Below, in pieces: positions 8,428 through 17,278 of a stretch of DNA of 64,000 nt. Source of the stretch: an uncultured Sphingomonas sp. (GTDB lineage Bacteria; Pseudomonadota; Alphaproteobacteria; Sphingomonadales; Sphingomonadaceae). Under the pieces are notes generated by a model. It saw nothing but the letters and a program-made list of their open reading frames with translations. It was not told where the DNA came from and did no database searches. Both the position numbers and the translations under genes were made by a program. The stretch is from contig CAJYOI010000017.1 of NCBI GenBank assembly GCA_913776045.1, positions 27,128 to 91,127 on the forward strand. The letters run 5' to 3'. Numbering within the stretch: position 1 is the stretch's first letter; each line of letters begins with the position of its first letter.

Positions 8428-10740
8428 TCAGGCGCGCAGGCGGGTGAAGTCGTCCTGTGACGTATGCAACATACGGTGGACTTCGGTGTTCGAGATCGGC
8501 TTGCTGAAATAATAGCCCTGAATGTGGCTGCAGCCTTGTTCGCGCAGGATGTCGAGCTGGTCGGAATTTTCGACTCCTTCCGCGGTCGTCTCCATGCCCA
8601 GCGCTTCAGCCAGTGTCGTGATCGATTTGATGATCGCGGTCGCGCTGCCGCCGCCGTTCAGCAGGTCGATGATGAAGCTGCGGTCGATCTTGATCTTGTC
8701 GAACGGGAACGCCCTTAGGTAGCTGAGCGAGGAATAGCCGGTCCCGAAATCGTCGAGCGCCACGCGCACGCCCAGCGCCCGCAGGCTGTGCAGCGAGGCG
8801 AGCGTCGCTTCGGGATTGTCGATGAACAGGCTCTCGGTAATCTCCAGCTCCAGCCGCTGCGGCGGAAGACCACTTTCCGACAACGCTTGCAGGATGACCG
8901 TGGACAGACCGGGATTGCGGAACTGGACGGGCGAGACGTTCACCGCGATGCGGACGTCGTCGGGCCAGTTGCGCGCGGTGCGGCACGCCTCGCGGATTAC
9001 CCATTCGCCGATCGGCACGATCAGGCCGGTATCCTCGGCGAGCGGAATGAAGTCGACCGGAGACACCAGCCCGCGGGTTGGGTGATTCCAGCGCAGCAGC
9101 GCCTCGAACGCCGACACCCGGGTTTCTGCCAGGTCGAACAGCGGCTGGAACATCAGCGACAGCTGCCCCTCGGCGATGGCGTCGTGCAGGTCGAGTTCCA
9201 TCTGTCGGCGCTTGCGCGCTTCGGCATCCATCGCGGCTTCGAAGAAGCGATAGCCGCCGCGCCCGTCGTGCTTGGCGCGGTAGAGTGCGAGGTCCGCGTT
9301 CCTGGCCAGCATCACCGGGTCGCTGCCGTCGTCGCCCAGGATAGCGATGCCGACGCTTGTACCCGGCACGATCCGGTGGCCGTTGACGATGCAGGGTTCG
9401 GCGACGACGCGGATTAGTTCGTGCGCCATCCGGTCGAACGTGCGATGGTCCTCGAACAGGACGAGCGCGAATTCGTCACCACCCAGTCGCGCGACGAAGC
9501 CGTCGCCGGCGAAATCGGTCAAGCGGCGCGCGGTGTCGCACAACAGGGCGTCGCCGGTCGGGTGACCCAGCGTATCGTTGACGACCTTGAATTGATCGAG
9601 GTCGAGATAGAACAGCGCCTGGCGCCGGTTGGTACCGTCGCGGGCGAGAGCATTGCCGAGATATTCCCGCAGCAGCACGCGATTGGCGAGGCCGGTCAGG
9701 CCATCGTGCAACGCCATGTGGGTAATCTGCCGCTCGCGCGCGCCGATATCATCGACCATGCGATTGAAGCTGGCGGCAAGCGCGCCGATCTCGTCCCGGG
9801 TCGTCACGTCGACCTGCGTATAGTCCCCCTTCGCCGCCAGTTTGGCCGCCGCCTTCAGCGCGATGATCGGCCGGGTGATCCGCCGCGCCAGCAGAAAGCT
9901 GCCGGCGCCGGCCAGGCCGACACCGACGATGCCGCAGCCGAGCAGCAGCCAGAGCATCGGGCGATAGTCGGCCAGCGCCCGGGTCACGCTGTGCTGTAAC
10001 AGCAGCATTTGCGGTTCGCCCGCGCGGAAGGACGCGATCGGCGAGGCTTGGACCAGCATCCGCGTGCCGCCGACATCCTGTTCGATGGCGTTTCCGCTGC
10101 GCTGGGCAGCGGTCAGCGTCGCGGCCGGGACGATGCGCGGAGCAAGGTCGATCGACGACAGCTTCGCCAGCCGCGCCATCTCTCCGGCGTCGAGCTCGTT
10201 GCCGAACACGACCCAGCCAATCGTCACCGGCGCCTTGACCGCGGAGGCAGCGGCGTTGAACTGCCGCGCGCCGATGCGCAGGACACCACGCGTGCGGCCA
10301 TTCTCCAGCGCCGCCAGCAACTCGTCGGCCTCGTTGGTCGACAGCGCCCCGCGATAGCCGACGACCGCGCCGTCCACACCCACGAAAAACGCCTGATCGA
10401 GGTTCAGGCGACTGCGCAGCGATTCGAGCGCCGATCCGATCGTCGGGGCATCGTCGGTCGCGACGGCGCTGCGGAAGCCGAAGTCGGCCGCCAGCACGGT
10501 GCTCGCGTCGCCCAGTTGTGCGTAGCGCATCGCCGCCACGCGGTCGAACACCTTGGCGCTGGCGGTCATCTCGCTGCGGATCATGTGCTCGGCGTAGCGG
10601 CTGATCCCCGCGTTGGCTCCCATGAGGATCAGTCCCATGGCGACCGCGAAGAGCGCGCTGTAGAACAGCGTGAGCTTGGCCGACAGCGAGGCACGGACCA
10701 GCGCGAGCAGGCGCGGCAGGAGCGGGCGGGGCAGGCGCAC
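8428..10740 (-). CDS. Membrane GGDEF-EAL cyclic-di-GMP sensor protein
   Basis: Inner-membrane protein that should make or degrade c-di-GMP in response to a periplasmic signal. Order: N-terminal membrane helix (residues ~20-40), a periplasmic sensor domain of about 220 residues of Cache-like character, a second helix (LWLLLGCGIVGVGLAGAGSF), HAMP (RRITRPIIALKAAAKLA), GGDEF with intact RLGGDEF, and EAL with FEALLRW, NVSP, EITES, DDFGTGYSS, KIKIDRSF and ETTAEGVEN. The phosphodiesterase residues look complete, and the RxxD inhibitory site before GGDEF is absent. Length 770 aa. It starts 8 bases after the cupredoxin gene, so the two are probably one transcript. Confidence 0.92.
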   Translation of the reverse strand: MRLPRPLLPRLLALVRASLSAKLTLFYSALFAVAMGLILMGANAGISRYAEHMIRSEMTASAKVFDRVAAMRYAQLGDASTVLAADFGFRSAVATDDAPTIGSALESLRSRLNLDQAFFVGVDGAVVGYRGALSTNEADELLAALENGRTRGVLRIGARQFNAAASAVKAPVTIGWVVFGNELDAGEMARLAKLSSIDLAPRIVPAATLTAAQRSGNAIEQDVGGTRMLVQASPIASFRAGEPQMLLLQHSVTRALADYRPMLWLLLGCGIVGVGLAGAGSFLLARRITRPIIALKAAAKLAAKGDYTQVDVTTRDEIGALAASFNRMVDDIGARERQITHMALHDGLTGLANRVLLREYLGNALARDGTNRRQALFYLDLDQFKVVNDTLGHPTGDALLCDTARRLTDFAGDGFVARLGGDEFALVLFEDHRTFDRMAHELIRVVAEPCIVNGHRIVPGTSVGIAILGDDGSDPVMLARNADLALYRAKHDGRGGYRFFEAAMDAEARKRRQMELDLHDAIAEGQLSLMFQPLFDLAETRVSAFEALLRWNHPTRGLVSPVDFIPLAEDTGLIVPIGEWVIREACRTARNWPDDVRIAVNVSPVQFRNPGLSTVILQALSESGLPPQRLELEITESLFIDNPEATLASLHSLRALGVRVALDDFGTGYSSLSYLRAFPFDKIKIDRSFIIDLLNGGGSATAIIKSITTLAEALGMETTAEGVENSDQLDILREQGCSHIQGYYFSKPISNTEVHRMLHTSQDDFTRLRA

Positions 10741-10748
10741 TGGGGAGC

Positions 10749-11357
10749 TTAACGCAGCGCCACGGTGATGCGCTTGGCGATGTCGCCGGTCGCGGGCACG
10801 TCGAGGGGGAAGGTCGCCTCGTTCAATCGCGATTTCAGTCGCGGATGCCAGATCGTCAACGCCGCTCGACCGCCGGTAACGCCGGCGATGCGCGTATCGC
10901 CAGCCGCCGCGGTCTTGCCAGCGAACGGCGTATCGACGACGCGGATGAAGCCCGACATCGTATCATGGATGTTGCAACCAAGAGCCACGGTGCCGACCGA
11001 TGTGAATGTATGGGTGCGGCTCTGGTCCTGGCCGAACAGCTTCAGCTCGAACTTCGCTGGCTTCGAAAAACTGTAGACGTGGTGACGCACCTTGTCCTGG
11101 TTGGGAAAGGCGACGGTCGCGCCCACCGGCACGATCAGCGTGCCCGGATTGAAGGCAATATTCTTCTGGACCATCGTGTTGGCCCATGGAAAGCGGATCG
11201 GGCCGGCGGGTACGCCTGCGGCCGGATGGATGGTGACGACCGCATCGGGGACCGGCTGGCCGGCGGCATCAACGATACGCACGGCGACCGTTCCGGCTTC
11301 GGCCGACATCGGTGCCACGACCGCGCTTGCCGCGATCAGGAGAGGGAGGTGCTTCAT
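10749..11357 (-). CDS. Exported cupredoxin-like protein (methylamine utilisation type)
   Basis: Periplasmic, probably copper-binding, electron-transfer or sensor protein of 202 aa. A signal peptide (MKHLPLLIAASAVVAPMSAEA) precedes a short carboxypeptidase-regulatory-like strand region and a cupredoxin fold. Candidate type 1 copper ligands are His92/His93 in RHHVYSF and Cys128, His131 and Met134 in LGCNIHDTMSGF. It is the first gene of a pair with the GGDEF-EAL sensor and is divergent from the DUF3034 gene. A partnership in which the cupredoxin informs the sensor is an inference from position only. Confidence 0.82.
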   Translation of the reverse strand: MKHLPLLIAASAVVAPMSAEAGTVAVRIVDAAGQPVPDAVVTIHPAAGVPAGPIRFPWANTMVQKNIAFNPGTLIVPVGATVAFPNQDKVRHHVYSFSKPAKFELKLFGQDQSRTHTFTSVGTVALGCNIHDTMSGFIRVVDTPFAGKTAAAGDTRIAGVTGGRAALTIWHPRLKSRLNEATFPLDVPATGDIAKRITVALR

Positions 11358-11460
11358 ACCGGCCGCTCTACCCAGAGATGCGTCAATTACGGGTTAAAGC
11401 CGAGATGAAGGCATTCCGGTTTTTAGGGTGATATTTACCATCCGGGTGGATAGGCGGGAT

Positions 11461-12336
11461 ATGCGTTGCTCGAACCCCACCTCACTTTACGTAATTTGCG
11501 CGACCTTGGTTGCGACGCCCGCCGCTGCTCAGGATGTCGGGGCGCCCGGTAAACTGTTGCTGACCAACGGGATCGGCACGATCGAGGGGGCTGCCGGCGG
11601 CGGACTGACACCCTGGGCGGTGATCGCCGGCAACGCGACCAAGGATGGCGTCGGCGGCCAGGCGAGCGCGACGGTCGTCGCTCTGCCCGACTACGACGTC
11701 AGCGCCCTGTCGGGCGCGATCGGCGGTTGGAACCGGATCGAGCTGAGCTTCGGGCGGCAGATCTTCGACACCAACCGCGTCGGCGGGGCGCTGGGCCTGG
11801 GCAACGATTTCAAGTTCGACCAGAATGTCTTCGGTGCCAAGGTTCGCGTGGCCGGCGATGTCGTCTATGGTGCGGCGTGGATGCCCGCGATCGCTCTCGG
11901 CGTGGAGCACAAGGACAGCCTGGACGATGCCGTCGTCCGCGCCGTGGGCGCGAAGCACGGCGCCGGTACCGACTATTATGCCAGCGCGACCAAGCTGTTC
12001 CTGAACTGGTCGCTGCTCGCCAATGTCACCGTCCGCGCGACCAAGGCCAATCAGAACGGTCTGCTGGGGCATGGCGGAACGCTCGGTGATGCGCACCGGG
12101 TGCAGATGGAAGGGTCGCTGGCGTACCAGCTGTCACGCCGGCTGGTGGTGGGGGCCGAATATCGCAGCAAGCCCAGCAACCTGGTCATTGCGCGCGAGGA
12201 CGACTGGGCCGACGCCTTCGTCGCCTGGGGCGTCAACCGCCATGTGACCGCGACCGTCGCCTATACCGACCTCGGGTCGATCGCGACGTTCGACAAGCAG
12301 CGCGGCGTCCTGTTCCAGTTGCAGGGCGCGTTCTAG
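11461..12336 (+). CDS. DUF3034 family outer-membrane-like protein
   Basis: Predicted exported beta-barrel protein of unknown function. The signal peptide is MRCSNPTSLYVICATLVATPAAAQ. The body repeats amphipathic strands (NRIELSFGRQIFD, VRVAGDVVYGAAWMP, HVTATVAYTDLGS) and ends in aromatic LQGAF, typical of outer-membrane insertion. The family is recognisable from GKLLLTNGIGTIEGAAGGGL and the AIALGVEHK segment. An upstream in-frame codon at 11428 would add 11 residues, but the signal peptide fits the ATG at 11461 better. It is divergent from the cupredoxin gene and 27 bases before the truncated haemoglobin gene. Confidence 0.8.
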   Translation: MRCSNPTSLYVICATLVATPAAAQDVGAPGKLLLTNGIGTIEGAAGGGLTPWAVIAGNATKDGVGGQASATVVALPDYDVSALSGAIGGWNRIELSFGRQIFDTNRVGGALGLGNDFKFDQNVFGAKVRVAGDVVYGAAWMPAIALGVEHKDSLDDAVVRAVGAKHGAGTDYYASATKLFLNWSLLANVTVRATKANQNGLLGHGGTLGDAHRVQMEGSLAYQLSRRLVVGAEYRSKPSNLVIAREDDWADAFVAWGVNRHVTATVAYTDLGSIATFDKQRGVLFQLQGAF

Positions 12337-12363
12337 ATCCATCGCTTTCGGAGCCGACTTTCC

Positions 12364-12852
12364 ATGTTTTTCGCTATCGTCCTGGCTCTTGCCGCCGCAC
12401 CGCAGGACCTGCCCGCGCCGCACCGCATGCCGGGGGAGGAGGCGGTCGATCCGTACACGCCGTCGCCTGCCAATGCCGGTGCGACACCGTTTGCCGGTGA
12501 TGGCATGGCACGCGCGTTTCATGGCCAGGACGGCATCCGGCGCATCGTTGACCGCTTCGTCGCGAGCAATTTCGCCGACCCGCGGATCGGCGAAATCTTC
12601 ATGAACCAGGACAAGGTTCGGCTGAAGCGGACGTTGTTCGAGCAATTCTGCTACATCCTGAACGCCGGCTGTTCCTACACCGGCCGCGACATGAAATCGG
12701 CGCACAAGGACATGGGCGTGCAGCAGGCCGACATGAACCGCTTAGTCGAAAACCTGCAGGCGGCGATGCGCGCCGAGAACGTCGGCTTCGCCGCGCAGAA
12801 CCGCTTTCTGGCGAAGCTGGCGCCGATGAGCCGAGACGTGGTCGGGCGATAA
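12364..12852 (+). CDS. Exported group 1 truncated haemoglobin
   Basis: Small haem protein that binds O2, NO or related ligands. The 2-on-2 globin core runs from about residue 55: GIRRIVDRFVASNFADPRIG, then FEQFCYILNAGC, the proximal F8 His at residue 114 in SAHKDMGVQQADMNRL, and LAPMSRDVV at the end. Unusually, a hydrophobic N-terminus (MFFAIVLALAAAPQ) looks like a signal peptide, placing the globin in the periplasm next to the cupredoxin and DUF3034 products. It probably shares a transcript with DUF3034. Confidence 0.85.
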   Translation: MFFAIVLALAAAPQDLPAPHRMPGEEAVDPYTPSPANAGATPFAGDGMARAFHGQDGIRRIVDRFVASNFADPRIGEIFMNQDKVRLKRTLFEQFCYILNAGCSYTGRDMKSAHKDMGVQQADMNRLVENLQAAMRAENVGFAAQNRFLAKLAPMSRDVVGR

Positions 12853-13211
12853 GCCAGATCGGGCGAATTACCGGGCATCGCCGGAGTCAGTAACGTCGGT
12901 CGGCAACCATTGTCCTGCCGCACACGCGACACGCCGTCGGGTTTCACCGAATTGCGGATCGGCGGGGCAGCGTTGAAGATCGTTCGTCGCCCGATAGATC
13001 GGGCACAATCTTAACCGCGAGCTTAACCGCGAGACCATATTCGCCCGCTTCAGGCACGAGCTTCAAATGGTTGCTTTGGGTGGTAGCACGAACCCGCTCC
13101 GCGGGATGGTTGTGTTGAGCGAGGTTGAGGCGACGTCGCGGGTGTAGCGCGTCGGTTGAGCGCTGCTCGTCAGAGGCAGAGCATCGGGGCTCCACGAGTA
13201 GGAGCCCTACC
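12853..13211. other. Intergenic region with a 12-bp tandem repeat
   Basis: Lies between the globin and the IS91-type debris. The unit CTTAACCGCGAG occurs twice in tandem at 13010-13021 and 13022-13033. No gene is recognisable; the last ~80 bases (from about 13130) probably belong to the mobile element. Confidence 0.55.
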
Positions 13212-13698
13212 TTGCGCGGGTCGGAGGTGACGGCGCTGAAGGTGCGCGACATCGACAGCGAGCGGATGCTGTTCCGGGTCGAGCATGGCAAGGGCGGGCA
13301 GGCCCGCAACGCCATGCTCCCAGAAGGCCTGCTCGCCTTGCTGCGCGTGGTGGAAGGCCGGGCGGCAGCTGGGCGTCATGCACCCGGACGGCTGGCTGTT
13401 CCCCGGCCAGCACTACCTCAAGCCGCTGAGCGCCCGGCAACTGCATGGCGTCGTCGTCGAGGCGGGGCAGGCCGCGGGGCTGGACAAGCGCATCGAACCG
13501 CACACGCTGCGGCACTGCTTCGCCACGCACCTGCTCGAAGACGGCGTCGACGTGCGCGTCATTCAGGCGCTGTTGGGCCATGTCCGGCTCGGCACCACCG
13601 CCTTCTATACCAAGGTCGCGACCCGCACGATGCGCGCCGTGACCAGCCCGCTCTACCGGCTGAGGGCAAGCACCCCCAGGGAGAGTCCGCCCGGCTGA
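13212..13698 (+). pseudogene. Tyrosine recombinase of an IS91-type unit, truncated and frameshifted
   Basis: Remnant of the XerC/D-like integrase often carried upstream of IS91-family transposases. Frame one (from 13212) reads [20 protein letters not shown] and on to [11 protein letters not shown]. Near 13350 the match jumps one frame to [20 protein letters not shown] and continues to 13698. The catalytic C-terminal motifs [13 protein letters not shown] and [16 protein letters not shown] (nucleophile Tyr) survive. The N-terminal SAM-like domain is missing. It ends 7 bases before the transposase start, the usual arrangement. Confidence 0.85.
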
Positions 13699-13705
13699 CC
13701 GGGCG

Positions 13706-14899
13706 TTGCGCGCCTCGCTCGAGGTCGCCGATATATTCCGCGCTGCCGGTCCCGCATACCGGGCGGCGCGTGCCGGACACCTGGGCCTCGACCAGCTCGA
13801 GGTCATGTCGGCGATAGAGACCTGCCGCACCGCGGTCATGGGCGGGCACGTCAAGGTCTGCACCTACTGCGGGCACTGGCGGGTCGCTTACAACAGCTGC
13901 CGGAACCGGCACTGCCCGCGGTGCCAGGGCGCGGCCGCGCGCACTTGGCTCGCCGAGCGCGAGGCCGACCTGCTGCCGGTCGGCTACTTCCACGTCGTGT
14001 TCACGCTGCCGGCCGAGGTCGCTCAGGTCGCGCTCCAGAACAAGGCGGCGCTCTACGGCCTGCTTTTCCAGGCGGCGTCGGAGACGATGACGACCATCGC
14101 TGCGGACCCGAAGCACCTCGGTGCCCGCATCGGCATCACGGCTGTGCTTCACACGTGGGGGTCGGCGATGATCCACCACCCGCACATCCACTTGATTGTC
14201 CCAGGCGGCGGGTTGTCGGCGGACGGCAGCCGCTGGGTGTCGTCGCGCCCGGCCTACCTGTTACCGGTGCGCGTGCTCGGTAGGTTGTTCCACCGCCTTT
14301 TCCTGACCCGGCTGGCGGCGCTGCACGATGCCGGGCGGATCGCCTTCTTCGGCAGCCTTGCGCACCTCACCGACCGGCGCGCCTTCATGCGTCACCTGTC
14401 ACCGGTCCGGAAGAAGCGTTGAGTCGTCTACGCCAAGCCGCCATTTGCCGGACCCGAGACGGTGCTCGCCTACCTTTCGCGCTACACCCACCGCGTCGCC
14501 ATCTCGAACAGCCGGCTCCTGCGCTTCGACCAGACCGGCGTCACCTTCCGCTTTAAGGACTATCGTCGTGCCGGTGCCGAACGGCAGCAGGTTATGACCC
14601 TAGCCGCCGACGAGTTCATCCGCCGCTTCCTGCTCCATGTCCTGCCCAAGGGGTTCCACCGCATCCGCCACTACGGCCTGCTCGCCGGCGCCACCCGCAA
14701 GACCACGCTCGATCACGTCCGCCGGCTGCTTGGGGTCGCCCCGGCGCCCGCAGACGTTGCCGAGATTGAACCGCCGGATCTGCGTCCGCCATGCCCATGC
14801 TGCGGCGGGCATATGGTCATCGTCGAGACCTTCGAGCGTCGGCGTCAGCCTCGCGCGCCACCCGCCTCGGGACCTCTATCCGGGACGCAGATACCATGA
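13706..14899 (+). pseudogene. IS91-family HUH transposase interrupted by one stop codon
   Basis: Rolling-circle transposase. The TTG start gives MRASLEVADIF, then a zinc ribbon (CTYCGHWRVAYNSCRNRHCPRC), the HUH motif (HPHIHLIVPGGG) and the Tyr motif (LAYLSRYTHRVAISN). A TGA at 14420-14422 sits where the family has the Trp of KKRWVVYAK; the reading continues in the same frame to 14899. A single G-to-A change therefore explains the break. It ends in a second Cys cluster (CPCCGGHM). Without readthrough the Tyr motif is lost, so the copy is predicted inactive. Confidence 0.9.
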
Positions 14900-15573
14900 C
14901 CCGGCATGGCTTGCTCGCCATCTACCCCGCAGCGCCAACGATTGCGGAAACGGACGGGCATGTGCCGGTCTCCGCCGCAGGTGCCGTCGGGTCCAACGAA
15001 AGCCGGTCATCTGCCGGTGAAAAGCTACTTCGCCGCTTGGATTCGGACGGTCTGCATCCACGACATCGCGCGCGCCCACCGTGGCACCCCGACGCTTAGT
15101 CCGGCTGAAGCCGAAAACCCGATAGCGCACCGGTTGAGGCCCGCGGGTTCGGGCTTCCAGGACTTTCGTACGCCTGTCGGCTCCCGAAACTCTTCAGGAA
15201 AGCAGCCCGTCCGCTTTCCGGCAGGCAGATGGCGTAACTGTACGTGTGTTCATGAAGCTCGTATTGGCAGCTACGCGCCTCGTTCCAGCTGTTCCGAAAG
15301 GTGACTGCGCGTACCGAAGAGCTGCCGTTCATATTCTTGTGGGAGCGGCGGCTCGAATAAGCGCCTCTGAGAAAAATTGTGCTGTTCTGGAGTGATATGT
15401 GATCGACATTGCATAGTGACAGAACTTGGGTCGGTTTCTGATTACGCTCTGGATCCCCGCCATCGTGTCCGTTCCGATAAAAATGTATGCTGCTTCGCCG
15501 AAGAGGACCGTCCTGTTCATGGGACGCCAATAACTGATTACAGAGAAGGCGATGGACGGAACCGAGCAGGCCG
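14900..15573. other. IS91 downstream tail and unassigned DNA
   Basis: The first ~220 bases resemble the non-coding 3' part of IS91-type elements, with no inverted terminal repeat, as expected for rolling-circle elements. From about 15300 to 15570 there is no recognisable gene. The right boundary of the element could not be placed. Confidence 0.45.
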
Positions 15574-15768
15574 GTGATCACGACTGGGCGCGGGATTACA
15601 ATCGCGCGCGGGTTGAGCGACCCCAATCGGTATGTCGGATCGGTGCGTCTGAATGGCCGGCCGCTTCGGCGCGGCTATATTCGGCACGATGAGCTGCTGG
15701 CCGGCGGGACGCTGGAATTTCCGCATGTCGCGGACGCCAATTCGGAAATGGGCCACCGCTACGAATGA
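15574..15768 (+). pseudogene. C-terminal fragment of a GH92 alpha-mannosidase
   Basis: The reading GLSDPNRYVGSVRLNGRPL followed by RGYIRHDELLAGGTLEF matches the last beta-sandwich strands of GH92 exo-alpha-mannosidases (consensus N-YVQSVTLNGKPL ... ISH-DI--GGTL-F-MG--PN). Nothing of the catalytic domain is present upstream, where IS91-type debris lies. It looks like the surviving tail of a gene cut by that element. Confidence 0.7.
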
Positions 15769-15842
15769 GCGACCCTATTCGATGACCCGTTGATCTGCCG
15801 AGCAGGCTGCCCGGCGGAACCGTCGTACGCCGCCGAGCCGGG

Positions 15843-17219
15843 TTACCACACCAGAAAATCTGCGCCGTCATCGACAGCCAGGATCGTGTCCGCGAGGCGC
15901 GTGGCCTGTGGCCGCGTCATCGGCATCGCCGCCCGCATCGCGCAATCGACGAACTTGGCGCGCAGATCCTCGTCCGACGTCGGGTAATCGGGATGGCCGG
16001 CGGCTTGTGGTATGGCGAGGTGCAGCCGCTGGCCGTCTTGCATTACGATCGTGACGCTCCCGCTCGCAGCCTGCACGCGTCCCCAGGTTCGATTTCGGAC
16101 CGGGACGACCTTATCGGCGATGGCGCGCACCTGAGGATTGGTCAGTGCTGCCGGAGCGAATGTGTCGAGCGTCACGGCGCCGTGGACCAGTGCCGCGGCG
16201 ACGGTGAAGGGGATCGAGAATTTGGCGTCGATCGCACTCGACGGCGCGACCTTGATGGCACGGGGTTCGACAAGCATCTCCTGGACCGGGCCGATCTCCA
16301 CCTCGATCAGCGTAATCTCGGCGAGCGCGATCCGGGACCGGAGGGCAAGCGCGGCCTCAATATAGGCATGCGTCCCGCGACAGGCCGGCCAGGGCTTGAA
16401 GCTGACTTCGTCCCCCAGGAAGCGGGCGCCCATGTCGGCCAGCAGCACGTCGGCACGCAGTCCGCCGCCGTGGAGCGCGAAGAACCCACCACGCCCCTCC
16501 AGCGGGGCCGCGAAGGCGCGGACGCCGCGCCGGGCGAGCAGCGCGCCACTGACGGCCGCGCGGGCCGCAAACCCCTCCCGCACGCCACGCAGGCGCGTAT
16601 CCGCATCGAACTTGATCTCGGCCGGAAAGCTGGCCTGGCACAGGGCAAGGCCGATCGCCTGGACGATGCCGTCGGCGTCGAGGCCGAGCAGCTTGGCGCA
16701 TCCCGCCGCGGCGCCGATCGTTCCGGCGAAAGGCGGCGGATACCAGCCCCCGTCCTCGAAGGGGCGCGCCGGGGCGAGACTGATGCGACACGCCAGGTCG
16801 CTGCCGAGCGCCATTGCGGTCAGAAACGCCTGGCGATCGATCGCGGAATGCGCGTCGGCGATCGCCAGCAGCGCAGGCACCAGTGCGGCATTGGGGTGCG
16901 CGGGGCCGGCGTCGAACGTGTCGCCGAAATCGAGCGCGTGGCCCAGCGCTCCGTTCGCGAACGCCGCGGCCGCCATCGGCACGCGCGCGTCGCAGCCGAG
17001 CAGCCGCGCGTCCGGCACGCCGCCATCGGCGATGGCCTGATCCCGGAACGGCCGCGCATCGGGCGCGAGCGTTGTGGCGGCGAGCATGACGCCCATGGCA
17101 TCGAGCAGCGCACGAGAGGTCGCGTGCCGGGTGGAGGGGGGCAGATCGTCGAAACCGGCCGCGGCGAAATGCTCGGCGATGCGACGTGTGACGGGCTGGA
17201 CGGTTGAGTCTGTCTGCAT
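15843..17219 (-). CDS. MmgE/PrpD family protein
   Basis: Member of the 2-methylcitrate dehydratase/iminodisuccinate epimerase/cis-aconitate decarboxylase fold family, acting on branched or substituted polycarboxylic acids in the cytoplasm. The ATG at 17219 (MQTDSTVQPV) gives 458 aa. Family features are SRALLDAMGVMLAA near the N-terminus, FANGALGHALDFGDTFD, and the segment SFKPWPACRGTHAYIEAAL. The true substrate is unknown; no prpB or prpC is nearby, so propionate metabolism is unlikely. A LacI-like operator (17224-17237) overlaps its translation start region, and a hydrolase gene diverges from it. Confidence 0.85.
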   Translation of the reverse strand: MQTDSTVQPVTRRIAEHFAAAGFDDLPPSTRHATSRALLDAMGVMLAATTLAPDARPFRDQAIADGGVPDARLLGCDARVPMAAAAFANGALGHALDFGDTFDAGPAHPNAALVPALLAIADAHSAIDRQAFLTAMALGSDLACRISLAPARPFEDGGWYPPPFAGTIGAAAGCAKLLGLDADGIVQAIGLALCQASFPAEIKFDADTRLRGVREGFAARAAVSGALLARRGVRAFAAPLEGRGGFFALHGGGLRADVLLADMGARFLGDEVSFKPWPACRGTHAYIEAALALRSRIALAEITLIEVEIGPVQEMLVEPRAIKVAPSSAIDAKFSIPFTVAAALVHGAVTLDTFAPAALTNPQVRAIADKVVPVRNRTWGRVQAASGSVTIVMQDGQRLHLAIPQAAGHPDYPTSDEDLRAKFVDCAMRAAMPMTRPQATRLADTILAVDDGADFLVW

Positions 17220-17223
17220 ATTA

Positions 17224-17237
17224 TGCAAACGCTTTCA
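17224..17237. promoter_or_regulatory. LacI-type operator, site 1
   Basis: TGCAAACGCTTTCA matches 12 of 14 bases of the perfect palindrome at 20600. It lies between the divergent MmgE/PrpD and hydrolase genes. It abuts the MmgE/PrpD start codon, so bound repressor would block transcription or the ribosome-site region. Confidence 0.65.
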
Positions 17238-17278
17238 TTTCTACAGCCCGGAAAGCAAGCGGAAAGCGACTGGTGGCT

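Noticed and set aside
13010-13033. Possible CRISPR-like repeat
   Set aside because: Only two adjacent 12-base units without spacers; not an array.
15329-15520. Small minus-strand frame after the IS91 debris
   Set aside because: 63 codons without a ribosome site, recognisable domain or coding bias.
15843-17219. prpD of the methylcitrate cycle
   Set aside because: Family resemblance is broad, and no methylcitrate synthase or lyase is adjacent, so a propionate role and gene symbol were not assigned.
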